Assembly: GCA_001949185.1 (NCBI GenBank)
Contig: BDGG01000006.1
Span: 1,113,657-1,177,656, forward strand
From: Ramazzottius varieornatus
Lineage: Eukaryota > Tardigrada > Eutardigrada > Parachela > Ramazzottiidae
Direction of reading: 5' to 3'
DNA length: 64,000 nucleotides
The notes under the pieces are model-generated. The model saw nothing but the letters and a program-made list of their open reading frames with translations, searched no databases and was not told the origin of the DNA. The number at the start of each line of letters is the position of its first letter. The stretch's first letter is position 1. This document shows positions 34,302 through 45,113 of this stretch, piece after piece. The translations under genes were made by a program, and so were the position numbers.

Positions 34302-37014
34302 ATGGAACGGAAAAGATCACACCGGAAATCCTCTGCGTACTGGATAGCTGCTACTGAAGGCCGGATCAAGAGTCGCAAACTGCTGCGTTGTCGGGGCCCG
34401 AAAGCTGACGTATTAACCAAACAGCCATTGGTGTTATTACGAATATAAATAATATCATTTTTTTAGGTTACCGTCCAGGCACCGGAAGGAAGCGAGTCAG
34501 ATATTGACGATTCGATAGCGGACGTAAATGATGCCTTCTTCCAGGCCAACGGACCCGATCCTGTCGACAGCGATAAAGAGACCGATGCGAAGGTGGACTC
34601 CACGGATGATGCTTCGGAAGAATCGGAAGAGCGAAACGAAGACATCGTAAGAGACGAAGAAACCTTCGTTGTGGTTGTTGGTTTCTTGAAAGACATCCAA
34701 GGCATGGCGAGAATACATCAGAAGAAGATGCTTCAGCACATCAGCAGTCATCACAAAAGACTGCCGAATTTCCCAAGTAATTTGTATTACATGGACAAAT
34801 TTCTAAGGCCCTACTACCTGACGCCTCTCAAGCACTTATTCTTTCTTCAACACGGAAACTACATAGGGCTGGCTAGTGAGAATAATGGAGTGATCTCCTG
34901 TAGTTCGGAAGCTTGCGAAATCCGTTTGAGCGGAAGGGAGACAGACAGAAAGATAGTTTTCTCATTCCATACGATCAGTATAAAAGAGACGCTGCGCCCT
35001 TACCTTGAGTCCCTTGTAGGCGAAGATGTGTTTCTGAGATGAAAGACCGGACATCCGGAGGCTGATACATTTGACATCCAAGACGGCCAGATGTATCAGC
35101 AGCTTCAGATTGGGGCAAACGGTATTTCCCTCACATTTTTTATAGACGACGGCCAAACATTCGGTATTCACGGGAGCAAGAACGGCTCTACCAAAATTCT
35201 CTCGTACATTATCGATGAACTGCCATCTAGAAAAGATACCGACACCGTTTTCTCTTCGGAATAGCAGTGGGAACCACCCAACCCTCCATACAGATAATGC
35301 TGGACTTTTTTCGAAAGATGTAGAAAAACAATGGAGTCGATTTTGTCAATCTGAGGGGTGAACGCCAAAACTCTCCTGTCGCAGACCCTTTGCTGAACTG
35401 TGATGCAGTAGCAAGGTGGGATGCTTTGGGACACCTGACTTTCCTAGCAGAGCAAGGTTGTACTACGTGTCTCGATCCTGGCATTCTATGGAACAAAAGT
35501 AGGAGGTATCCAGCGGGAACAAGATTTGTCCTCCGTGACAGACGCACCGCTATCAAGTGCGCTAAAAGGGCGGCGCTCACAGGTACACCCCATAAAGGAA
35601 TTTAGAGCGCGTCCAGGCTGCTTCGAATAAACAGTTTCTGCCCTGTGCGGGGTGCAGGACACGACTACATGCACAGCACTGCCCTCGGGCACTTCAGAAC
35701 TGGCCTCTTGAGAAACTGGATAGAGCTGAAGAAAACAAAACTTCCTTGGCACGCGAGAAAAGCTCATCGTAGACCAGCGTCTCTTGCTATTACGCTTTCC
35801 TTCCTACTTCAAAAGAACATTGCTGCGGTTAACCCGTATCTCCGAGAGTCACGCATCAGAGCACCTCAACTTTCTACTGTACGGGATGTTCTGTGGGCTT
35901 AAAGACGTCCTGCCTCAACCGCTCCTCGACAACGCCATGCTTTTGTCACTCGCAACCCATCTGTTATTGACGGATATCAAGGTAGCAAGCAATCTTGAGC
36001 AACTTTTTCAAGAAAGTTTGTGGGGTATACCCCAGTGTACGAAGGGTAAACAACATTGATATCGGGGAAATGGGCCGTGGGGCACCTTCAAATCAACAAA
36101 TGAAACAAATCAAACAGACAGTTTCATTCGGGCTGTTTTCAGAAACGCAGCGTACGCCATCCGTACCGGTGCCTACCCCACAAATTTTCTGGAAGATCAA
36201 CCAATAGCTGAAGAAAGCTGGGTAATCTTTTTAGTTAGTCGGAACAACGTTCAAGAACAACTGCGAGAACGCAAAGCTGCTCATGGAGAAACACAGCAAA
36301 ACCTACCAGGCGATCTATGGTTTGTTTCGCATGCTGTATAATACGCATCAGGGAAGACACCAGGCGCGTAACGTCGAAGACTGGGGCCCGATTTACTACC
36401 TGGGGTGCTTTTACTTCGAAGATCTTCTTGGCAGAGAAATGCGATCTGTTAAGAGGTCTGTGTATCTGGAAAGTCAAATGCTACGGCGATACTTGCAGGA
36501 GAATTTCCTACATCGCTTTCTTATCCCTGAGAGAAACTATAACTATATCATGGGTGGAGACACAATCGAAAATACTGTTCACTACTATCTACTGAAAGAG
36601 ACCCCTCAGAAGATCGAAGAGCTGAGCGAAGAAAGTTTGCAGATTATTGGGGTGAACCCCTTATGTCGAGTTGGTTTAGACAAGCGCACGATTTCTTTCC
36701 CAGTTAAAATGCAGCGAGACGATGAGATCGTACTGGAAACTGCAGCTCGGCAGAGGAGTTCAAGGTATAACAACAGCTATTTCTGCTTGAGCGACGGAGA
36801 AATCGTTCAAATCATGCATCTGATTGTGGCTGACAGCGAGCGCAAGTCTGGTGTTTTGTGTCTTGTTAGAAAGCTTACTTCTCAACCACTTGAGACTTAT
36901 CGTCTTCCAGATGGATCTTTCCCTAGATTTCTTCGACGTTGCTTTCGAGAATTACATTCTTACATGTTTGCCTGCCGATTGTTTGAAACGTCCCGTCGTT
37001 GTGATTTTGGATAA
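34302..37014 (+). pseudogene. CACTA/EnSpm-like TNP2-type transposase, decayed
   Basis: Exon 1 34302-34409 (MERKRSHRKSSAYWIA) joins exon 2 at 34467 in phase. The rest follows the usual order of animal EnSpm/TNP2-type transposases: an acidic N-terminal region, DIQDGQMYQQLQ with NGISLTFFIDDGQTF and IIDELPSR, a Cys motif CTTCLDPG, the GAGHDYMHSTALGHF motif (D-Y-M-H), EHLNFLLYGMFCGL, then the C-terminal GPIYYLGCFYFEDLLG block in the longest frame (36283-37014). In-frame stops at about 35040, 35264, 35296 and 35603 and several frame changes show it is dead. The palindrome GGGGTRTACCCC recurs in and around it. Confidence 0.8.
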
Positions 37015-37497
37015 TGATCTATTGCAAGTTGACTATGCTGTTATACCCCCTTCTGTCCACAGTATCATGTAAGAAAGAAACACGTAATAATCAAGAAGGA
37101 CCGAAAAACGAAAGCAGGAAGACCGTACTGCTCCATCTGACACAACTTCCCCGAAAATCACATGAAAACTTCACGAAGAAACCGTACCGGGTATACCCCT
37201 TAAACAGAAGGAAAAGAGAATTCAATGTAGTCAGGAGTAAGCTCCAACATGACTCGAACTGAAGACAAAATAACAGGAAACGGCACGTCCGGGAGGACCA
37301 CACCGACAGGAGACGGCTTCTCTCGACCCGTGGCGTGGGTCATGGTGGAGGCGATAGGGGTTCTTCGCTGAGCGCAGCCTCTGCTCGATGGACCTAAGCT
37401 GAGCTGGTTCGTCGCACTTCGCGCAGCGTTCATCAGTAACATACTGGAAGACAAAACCATCAGTAAATCATATGCAACTTGGTCAAATGGTTTGTGC

Positions 37498-37592
37498 CAG
37501 ATCATTTTTCCTCTTGGTGCAGGCTTCCAGCCAATGACATCAAAAACGTGCGCCACTTGAAAGTTCGATCTGCCCAAGTTTGCCGGACTACG
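37498..37592. repeat. Palindromic GTGGCGCAC-type repeat, intronic copy
   Basis: GGCTTCCAGCCAATGACATC, AAAACGTGCGCCACTTG and the outer CAAGTTTGCCGG half are kept; the left arm is decayed. Confidence 0.7.
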
Positions 37593-37797
37593 TCCGATAT
37601 GCGGACAAAAGAAAATAACATGGCTCACATCGTGAATCATCGCTAGGTGAATGTCAAGATCACCATAAGGAACCATGGCGGAAGTTCGAGGAAAAAGCCA
37701 GCAGGGACTTGCGGGCTGCCAAGGCACCATTCCACTCACTAACTTTCCCTGATAATCACATCAGACAAAACCATCAGCCAATAAACAATACACAAGA

Positions 37798-37916
37798 GCT
37801 GAGCAATCAAAACGTGCGAGATTGTCGTCCTGAGTCGCGCACCTCTGCAGCCAATAACCATGAAAACATGCGCCATTTGGTATGTTGATCGTGACATTTC
37901 GATCGCCCAGCTCCCA
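37798..37916. repeat. Palindromic repeat, rearranged copy
   Basis: Contains AACGTGCGAGATTG, GAGTCGCGCACCTCTGCAGC, CCAATAACCATG and ACATGCGCCATTTGG, ending CGCCCAGCTCCC. Confidence 0.65.
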
Positions 37917-38526
37917 TACTAGAAAGGCAAACGAGTACACTAGTTTTGACTTACTCGGTTGTCTTCCACACCAGTCTGTCGAGGCAGCTCAGGATAAACA
38001 TGTACTTGAGGTCCATCCCGGGAAGGTCGCATTCAGATCGGATGCCAGCCGATATTCCCAGAACTGCAGGGAGCTCTCGGGCGAACAAGGACCTCCACGT
38101 GTTACGTCGTACACGCAGGATGTGCCAGCCAGTCATCTCGGTTCTCGTGTCGACGCTTGTAACCAACTCGGTATTACTGGAACCATCTTCGGTTGCCGGC
38201 GCAACATACTGGGGTGTACCCCGCACCTCAAAATTGAGTCGACGACGGAGTCGCATGATCTCGGCTTCCTTCTCCTCGGCAGCTTAACGAAGGTGGCTGA
38301 TCTCCACATCCTTCACCGCAGACTCCCGCTGAGTAGCTTGAAGTCCTCTCTGAAGATCACGGTGGCGGATGACCAACTGATTGGATGCCAGCGAGACAGC
38401 ACACAAACTTTCGTACACGTCGGCACCCAGAGGAACGCACTCTCTGACCTTGATCGTCTTCCCAAAAATAAATACAGCCGGGTGTCACCCCTCACACATG
38501 GGATTTGAAAGACGTCATGTCCGGAG

Positions 38527-38642
38527 TTGGGCAAACGATACGCACAAGATCGCTGTTTTAACTGGCGCACGTTTTCGTGGTTATTGACAGCAAAGGTGCG
38601 TCACTCAGGATAATAATCCTGCGCGCTCTGTTTACTGAGCTC
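38527..38642. repeat. Palindromic GTGGCGCAC-type repeat, intronic copy
   Basis: AACTGGCGCACGTTTTCGTG, GTTATTGAC, AAAGGTGCGTCACTCAGG, then CTGTTTACTGAGCTCC. Confidence 0.75.
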
Positions 38643-39300
38643 CTATTTCGTTCGTCACAAAACTTTCTCCCCACGGGAAGTCATACCGATCAACTTTTCC
38701 AAACTTACTCGCAGTGGAAGCACTTTGTGGCATACTCTGGGTGTTTGCCCTTTCCCGGCAATAACAGAACCAACTTAAGACATCCACGATGGAAGAGCTT
38801 TCCGCAGCTCTCGAACCTTTCACCTCCCCACGCCAAATGAACGTTATGGACGACCATCTCAGCGTCTCGTCCTTCACAGCGGTACTGCATCATGCAAAGC
38901 GCAGTTACTTGATTGAGCTCTTGAATGGCTGCTTTCACTTCCCCGGGAAAGGCTATTTCGCGCGGATGCCACAGGGTATGTTTTGCACCACGTCACAGCG
39001 ATACGGAAGTCGCCGTCAAAATTTTTGTAATTAGGGGTAGACAAAAAACCCAAATTTTGTATTGGTCGAGTACAACGAGCCAGCTTTTTCACGGATGAAA
39101 TCTAAAAAAGAGTCGGTGTAAAAAGACTCCTCGGCGTCACGAAAGACATCCCTGCGTAATTGTTGATTGTACTTTGAAAGACATCCCTGCGTAATTGTCT
39201 ATTGATATAGTGCGTTATTGAGAGGGAATGATTATTGGTCAAGAAAACTTGGGAGAGTCTTTTCATACTCTTCCGAGGTATCGTACTCTTCATTCACGTC

Positions 39301-40137
39301 CTAGCGGAACTGGCGTCGTCTCCTTCCATCGCAGTGAGGGCGTCGAGCTGGGTCAGGTTCCTGGTTGGGTCCTTCAGCGTCATCGTGCAGAAGGTTCACT
39401 TCGTTGTCGTTGTCGTTGTTTCCGTCATGCTCGGAGCGGGGGTTCCCGGTCCGTCCATATTCGCGCTTGTGCCATCTGTGCTTACCGTGACCGCCACCAC
39501 TATTTCCCCAGAGTCCGTTTCCACGCCCTCCGTGTCCACCACCATGGCGTCCTCGGTAGTGTCCGACGCCACTGTGTCCATTGTGACGACCACCACCGCG
39601 TCCACTGTGATTCCGTCGTACGTAGCTCCCGGGTGCTTTCTGGCTGTTTCTTCCTTTGGGACCTTGTCGCCGGTCACCGGCGCTGTTACCCGACCTTCGG
39701 TCGTTCAAGCGGTGATTTTTGATGTGGTTTTAAGCGTTCTAATGGAAGGGTGCTCGATCACCGAGCCGATTTCGGGCGAATGGTTTATGCGGCGGACCAT
39801 TCGAGCGGAAGCCCATTTTCACGTCGGGCCTGCCGGTGTTGACGTAGGTCTCCATCACGTCGGCTTGTTGGGCGTTCGGTTGGCATGGCTGTTGGGTATG
39901 GACAGGAGGAAGAACTGCCTGCTGCTGAGGCGTTACCGCGCCCGCGATGGTTCGTCATAGATTTATCTGGTTGTAGCGAGAGCCCCCATCAGAGGGATAC
40001 TGGGCGGAGGGCCCATGGGGAGCCCTAGTGGAAGACCCAGAGGGAGACCAGTCGGAATACCCGCGGTCAGCCCGGGCATGTGGTAGTGAGCGTATCCTCC
40101 GTTCATCCCACCAAATAGGTTGAACGGGAAGTTCATG
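39301..40137 (-). pseudogene. Pro/Gly/His-rich protein, interrupted frames
   Basis: A strong acceptor (GACTCTTTCAG) directly precedes ACCATG at 40137. The first frame reads MNFPFNLFGGMNGGYAHYHM followed by a Pro/Leu/Gly repeat and stops at a TAA near 39963. Another frame resumes with TPQQQAVLPPVHTQQ, and the last (ending 39301) is Gly/His/Arg-rich (GGGHGGRGNGLWGNSGGG). Either introns or frameshifts separate them. Composition resembles RNA-binding low-complexity proteins, and also the Gly/His-rich linker of the adjacent retrotransposon at 43700-43830, so it could be element-derived. Confidence 0.4.
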
Positions 40138-40251
40138 GTCTGAAAGAGTCAGTATATTATCGGATCCTTCTGGTCTTTTGTCCACCATGTAACGGCCACA
40201 GCTCATGCGGCCGTGTGTTCATGCAGTACAATGGCAGTGCAACAAGAAATG

Positions 40252-41233
40252 TCATGCTCTGTTCGGGGCTGATGGAGGACCGTGTTGGACTGGTCCTAGG
40301 CATGCTTTGTACAGGACGGGGTGACTCAGGATTTTATGGAAGAACCTTGCAAATGACAGGCAAGCAGGAACATGCGAGGCTGATAGAGAGCTTATGAGTG
40401 GGGTGAGCAGGTCGGTATGACATTCGACCCCGTGACAGGTCCTACCGGGGACCGTCAAACAGGGGACAGTCTCCATGAAGTGGTGTGTGTCTTCAATGCC
40501 TTGTGAGCAAAGGCAACACTTGCGGTCTACCCGTGGTACGCGGCCACCGGCCCGTCTCGACAGAGAGGTTATCTGAAGATAGTAGGACCAGGCACATTGT
40601 GTGCGCGAATCGAGCGGCGATGTTAACGCTATCAGAAAGCCAGGCCGATAGGGCGTCAGCAGATGGGATTTGCACGAAAATATCCAGCTTGGGCGACAGC
40701 CGGACCATATTGTGAACATCAGCAAAGAACTTTGTTTTGGCTAACGCGATAAATTCCGTTTGATTGAACTCACGTATTTTTGCGATGGAATTCTCTGCTG
40801 AGGCTGAGTCGTCCAACCCAAAGACTGGTTGGAGGAACCTTCTGCATAGGGAACCTCGCAACTTTCGGTTCACAAGGATTTTTTTTAGGGCGCAGGCTTA
40901 GTCGGACGACGAGCGCGCCATCTTGATATAGAATTTGACGGTCACCTGGGAAATTTGAAGAGTGAGGGGAAGTATATCCGTGATGTGTTACAATCCGCAG
41001 TCCGAGGTAGCTCGCCTTACACCAAGCAGAGTTTTCGCACACCGGGTTAAAACTTGGTTCAGCTTGTCTTTCTTCAGAAGAGGTGACTCAGGTGGGAACC
41101 ACTCATTGGAAATGACATGATCTGTGGACGCCACCGACTTCACGAAGGTACCAAAGAGTTTCACTCCCATGTCAACTGGCGCATGCACAACTGTTCGTGT
41201 AAGACCGCGAAGCACTACAGCCGAGCGGCGCAC
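40252..41233 (-). pseudogene. Retrotransposon ORF2 C-terminal region with CCHC-like finger
   Basis: Three overlapping frames downstream of the reverse transcriptase. One frame has CCLCSQGIEDTHHFMETVPC, a C-x2-C...H...C finger typical of the end of LINE ORF2 proteins. Frame changes near 40990 and 40690 break it. Confidence 0.7.
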
Positions 41234-41265
41234 AAGGTGGGCACGTTCGATAGCCTCGTCTGCGT

Positions 41266-42630
41266 CTAACTGTTGGAGCTGTTGATCGTGGCTCCGAGGT
41301 ATTTGATCTGAGTTACCTTCTCGACTTCCGTCTGTTCGATGAACAAGGACGGAGGTGATTGCAGACGCGTTTTGGTTTTACTGATGTGCATTACTGCGCA
41401 CTTGGGAACGTTTAGGGAGAGATTAAGAGTCTTAATATATTCACAGACGCGGTTGATGGTCAACTGCGCGTGTTCAGCAGAGATCGAGAGTATTACAATG
41501 TCGTCAGCGTACAGCAGGAGCAAACCTGGGCGACCGCCTAAGGTGATTTCTGCTTGCCTGCCTGCGCTTACGTACAAATGGAGCATCGAGAGGTAAAAAT
41601 GAAGAGCTCCCCCGACGCTGGGTCCCCGTGCTTTACACCTCTCGAAATTCTGAAGGGTTCCCCCTAATCACCGTTCGCAAAAACACTGCACGATGAGTTA
41701 CTGTAGAGGTGTTTGATGATTCTAAAAAGGGGAGAGGGCGTCATAGAGAGGTCAAGCAGTGTGAGCAATGCACCATGGTTAACCGTGTCGAAGACGGCTT
41801 TGAGGTCGAGGAAGACCGCTATACAGTAGTTATTTTTGGACAGGGTGGTCTCGACTGCGGCCGCATATGTGCGAAGTCCTTCAGAGCAGGACTTGCCAGT
41901 TGTGAAACCAAACTGATGGGCGGCGTGGGGAAGATAAGAGATTATCCTTCCACACACGAGCTTGATGAAGATCCTAATGGGTGGCGCCATGATAGAAATT
42001 GTGCGTAGGTTCTCTAGAGAGACACTTTTTTCGTTTCTTTGGGATGGTTACGATTTTCAATAGGAGCCATTCGGGAGGTGCTGTACCAGCAAGTATCATG
42101 TCGTTAAAACATGATAGCACCAGCGACTGAAAGTCGTGGTGGTACAGTAGAAGCTTGTAGAGCTTAGTTGGTAACTTGCCGGGTCCACTGGAGTTCTTTG
42201 ACTGAATGTTCGCAACTGCCACCAAAAGCTCCTCGCGTGTAAGAAGCTCGTGACAGGCTTTCGTAACTGTTGAACGAAAGAGAAGCTGTATCGCCTCGTC
42301 AACCGGAAGTGGTTCAGTTAGCCCTCCCATAATACGCGAAGAGTACGCAGTGATATCACACACGGTGAAGGGTAGAGAGTTGTTACTGTGTGGGTCTCTG
42401 AACATTTTCCAAAAACCACCCGTGTTTCGATGCTGTGCCCGTAGGAGTGATTGAAGGGAGGTTAGGTGCTCGTTGGTGTACAATAACGTCACCGTGCGGC
42501 GCATTCTTGCAGCTAATGTTCTTCTAGCTTTCTTATCGCAGGTACTAGAGTATGCCGCTTTGCTCTCTTTCAGGTTCTCACGAAGAGAGTTCGATTGTGA
42601 GTCGCACTGTGGCACATGTGGCTGATACAA
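41266..42630 (-). pseudogene. Retrotransposon reverse transcriptase domain
   Basis: RT blocks in order: KNSSGPGKLPTKLYKLL, LLLKIVTIPKKRK, then after a frame change HQFGFTTGKSCSEGL, the first catalytic Asp in FLDLKAVFDTVNHGALL, a further change near 41660, and the catalytic LLLYADDIVIL box. The YADD box and FLDLKAVFD are intact. The polymerase would prime from nicked target DNA. Confidence 0.88.
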
Positions 42631-42719
42631 GTGTCCTCTTCACAGCCGTGCGACCATGTTCGGCGCCATTTCGAGAAGTGCTGACCTTCCATCACATTCC
42701 CCAGAAGTGAAGGATGACG

Positions 42720-43835
42720 TCAAGGGACCGATAATCTGCTGGGCCAGGGTAGCCCAGTTGGTGCGGACTTTCGGTTGATCAAAAGGCATAAGGCTAGCCT
42801 TTCCCCTTGTATCCCCTGTGTGTTCAGTTTGATCTCCACACTCAGGAGTAGATGATCCGAGATGCCGAGGTGTCGGTCCAGCAGCTCAGAGGTGGATATG
42901 AAGGACACCTCGGTGGACCGCACCAGACAGTAGTCAACGGTTGAACGCTGGACCGAACTATGACAGTGCCTTTCAAAGGTATATCTGGGAGGGAAACTCT
43001 TGTCAAAATCATTGAGCCCATTTAGACTAAAGAGGTCTCCTTCTCGGGCGTAGTCGAAGAAGAGCTTTGACCGATAGTTGTTGGGGGTTCGGTCTAAATT
43101 GTCGCTGTATTTCACCGGGACAAGCTCTTGATTGTCATAAGGTCCGTCGATCAAAACACTGAAAGATAGGTCACGTAGCTGCGTGTTGAAATCACCCGCG
43201 ACGACCAGTGGACGCGCGGTGTTGAGTCTGTAAGTTAGTGAAGTTAACTCTTCCCACATTTCATATTCTCTTTCTTGGGATATGTAGGCCGATCGGCTTG
43301 GGGGAATGTATACCACAACCACTGTACACACGATGGAGCCATCCTTGTCGGTCACTTCGACGGCGAGAAATTCATCCGAGAATTGTGGTTCGACTTTTCT
43401 CAGATAGTAGGAGCCCGATGCAACCATGATTCCGCCTCGCTTCGACCACGAACCCAATGTGGCGTTGTGGGTAATTACGGATAGTGACGGCAAAATCGTT
43501 CGGTCGAAAAACGAATGGTATTCAGCGAATTGTAAAGGAGCGCTGTAGGCTGCTGCAGGCTCTCGCAGCCAGCTCCCCCAACGCAGGTTTTTTGAAGCGA
43601 GAGAGGTGGTCGGTCGGGAGGCAGCGTCATTCCCGACGCTGCTTGACATGCCAACCTGCACTGCGCTGCCGGTTACACCGTGGTCTCGGCCAACACCACC
43701 ATGGCCGCCACCATCATAATCCCTACCACCATCGTGACCAGCATTGCGATGTATCATGCCATAACGGCCGATGCCGCCCTGACCGCCGTGGTGTTCATGG
43801 CTGCCACCGCCGTGCGCAGCGCCCCGGCGAAGCAC
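42720..43835 (-). CDS. Retrotransposon AP-type endonuclease (ORF2 N-terminus)
   Basis: 371-aa open frame. The N-terminal 60 residues are Gly/His-rich. The endonuclease domain follows with KRGGIMVASGSYYL, VVVVYIPPSR, RPLVVAGDFNTQL (catalytic Asp-Asn), STVDYCLVR and GISDHLLLSVE (catalytic Asp-His). It nicks target DNA to start target-primed reverse transcription. The last 30 residues run past a frameshift that separates it from the reverse transcriptase. Its start overlaps the end of the CCCH frame, so ORF1/ORF2 may be joined by frameshifting. Confidence 0.85.
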   Translation of the reverse strand: MLRRGAAHGGGSHEHHGGQGGIGRYGMIHRNAGHDGGRDYDGGGHGGVGRDHGVTGSAVQVGMSSSVGNDAASRPTTSLASKNLRWGSWLREPAAAYSAPLQFAEYHSFFDRTILPSLSVITHNATLGSWSKRGGIMVASGSYYLRKVEPQFSDEFLAVEVTDKDGSIVCTVVVVYIPPSRSAYISQEREYEMWEELTSLTYRLNTARPLVVAGDFNTQLRDLSFSVLIDGPYDNQELVPVKYSDNLDRTPNNYRSKLFFDYAREGDLFSLNGLNDFDKSFPPRYTFERHCHSSVQRSTVDYCLVRSTEVSFISTSELLDRHLGISDHLLLSVEIKLNTQGIQGERLALCLLINRKSAPTGLPWPSRLSVP

Positions 43836-44185
43836 TGCATTTGCAAGTGCTTGACCTGACGGGCATCAACGTTTCTGCGGTGCGAATGAAAATTATTTCT
43901 ATGCTTCGAGCTGTTTATGAAAACTCGAGTTTTGGTGGAATACACGGCGTGCACGTATCGGCACTCAGTTCCCCACCCGCAGTAGCCGGTGTTGTTATTC
44001 CAAGAGATTTCCGTTGATATGCGGAATTGTGCCTGGTTCGGGACAGGTGCACGAGTGTCTCCTGACCTACCTAGATTACTCTGTGGACGGACGTGCAAGA
44101 AGTTACAGGCATCCCCTTTGTTACAATAGCCGCGTGCGTGGTACCGGCAGGGTTTGGTTCGCCAATACCTTCCTCTGCTATTGCC
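43754..44185 (-). CDS. Retrotransposon ORF1-type region with two CCCH zinc fingers
   Basis: One frame holds PCRYHARGYCNKGDACNFLH, spacing C-x7-C-x5-C-x3-H, and YCGWGTECRYVHAVYS, a second, shorter finger of the same kind. CCCH fingers bind RNA in cellular proteins. LINE ORF1 proteins more often carry CCHC knuckles or an RRM. The frame is directly upstream of, and overlaps by about 80 bases, the endonuclease frame. Confidence 0.6.
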   Translation of the reverse strand, partial: GNSRGRYWRTKPCRYHARGYCNKGDACNFLHVRPQSNLGRSGDTRAPVPNQAQFRISTEISWNNNTGYCGWGTECRYVHAVYSTKTRVFINSSKHRNNFHSHRRNVDARQVKHLQMQCFAGALRTAVAAMNTTAVRAASAVMA

Positions 44186-44193
44186 ACTTCTGT

Positions 44194-44601
44194 CTAGCGT
44201 TGCGCATCAAGCACCGACTGTTGCCTGTTTGACGTTTGATGTGCAGGTGGGTCTGATGGTGCCGCATCATTTGCCGTTAATTGGGAGGGCAGCGGGATCT
44301 CCGCAGAGGTCACCGGTGGGGCGACACTGGCCGGTGAGGGTTGGCTATTCCCCGTATATTCGCATGCCGACGAGACAACATGGCAGGTGGCTTCCGTGTA
44401 TGGTATTGCATGCTTTACCCGGTAATTTTCGCATCTACTGCAGGAGTTCTGAAAGGCAGACAGCGTACATCCTAGCTGCTTTTCGAGTTCCTCAGCGAGG
44501 GTACCCTTTACCGCCCGCAGCCGGCGCTGCATCACTGAGTTTTTCCTATCGTGCCCAACGCGAAATTTCGAGCAAAGCGCTTTCAGTTGGCAATGCTTCA
44601 T
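44194..44601 (-). CDS. Retrotransposon ORF1, second part
   Basis: 135-aa frame, coiled-coil start (QRRLRAVKGTLAEELEKQLG) then a Cys cluster and a Ser/Pro-rich end. Its ATG overlaps the upstream stop codon as ATGA. This could be a frameshift or a termination-reinitiation junction. Confidence 0.5.
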   Translation of the reverse strand: MKHCQLKALCSKFRVGHDRKNSVMQRRLRAVKGTLAEELEKQLGCTLSAFQNSCSRCENYRVKHAIPYTEATCHVVSSACEYTGNSQPSPASVAPPVTSAEIPLPSQLTANDAAPSDPPAHQTSNRQQSVLDAQR

Positions 44602-45113
44602 AGTGCAGAGCTCGGATAATTCGAGTTTTGCGGACAGTAGGGCATTGTTGCGTTTTGGCGTTTCATCAGAAAGAGCCAGGGGGGAGGGACAACATACATT
44701 TGCAAATCACTCGACGCGGTGTTCGTAGCCAGCTCGCCGACGTTTGCGCTCGCAGTATTGAGAGAGACTATCGAAAACTCGCTGGACAAACATGCATCGT
44801 CGTCCGAAGACGATAAAACCACTTCCTCTCGGAGGACTGTCAAGGCCGTGTTACTCTCGGCCGGGTACGCGATTTCGTGCTCATTCCGTGACCTTTCAAC
44901 GGGACTCTGTGTCTTGTGGCTCATAGCAAACTCGTACTGATCAACCAGCTTATCAGATAGGGGAGATTTCAATGTGTCGGGATTATTTTGGTCTGCACCC
45001 GTGGTGCCATCTATGAGTGGCACTTTGTGGGGTGGGGTCGCTCGAGCACCATTATGATCAGTGGCTTGATCCTCCACCTGAGGCGGCAGCTCCTCCCTGT
45101 CTTGTGGGTTCAT
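44598..45113 (-). CDS. Retrotransposon ORF1, first part
   Basis: From the ATG at 45113 (MNPQDREELPPQVEDQATD), hydrophilic, acidic and Ser-rich, with SSSDDDACLSSE. No domain recognised. Assigned by position and strand. Confidence 0.45.
   Translation of the reverse strand: MNPQDREELPPQVEDQATDHNGARATPPHKVPLIDGTTGADQNNPDTLKSPLSDKLVDQYEFAMSHKTQSPVERSRNEHEIAYPAESNTALTVLREEVVLSSSDDDACLSSEFSIVSLNTASANVGELATNTASSDLQMYVVPPPWLFLMKRQNATMPYCPQNSNYPSSAL

Larger units (their letters stand above)
37258..38995 (-). pseudogene. Decayed spliced gene: Cys/His finger plus coiled coil
   Basis: First exon (38995 to 38709) encodes HPREIAFPGEVK and a Cys/His-rich region with SCGKLFHRGCLK and KCFHC, RING- or PHD-like. 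A later exon (about 38480-37950) encodes a coiled coil (RHRDLQRGLQATQRESAVKD) that is interrupted by an in-frame TAA near 38286, then resumes (AAEEKEAEIMRLRRRL). Further exons: about 37720-37620, ending HLAMIHD with donor GTGAGC, and 37443-37258 (DERCAKCDEPAQL, stop at 37258). Frames conflict near 37650. Three palindromic repeats lie in its introns. Family not recognised; either a pseudogene or one with assembly errors. Confidence 0.4.

Noticed and set aside
37200-37739. 179-aa minus-strand ORF
   Set aside because: It runs through a palindromic repeat in a likely intron; splice signals GTGAGC and TCTTCCAG fit a broken-up model better.
42720-43835. Endonuclease ORF as a host exonuclease/phosphatase gene
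   Set aside because: It is directly followed by reverse transcriptase motifs on the same strand, which identifies it as retrotransposon ORF2.
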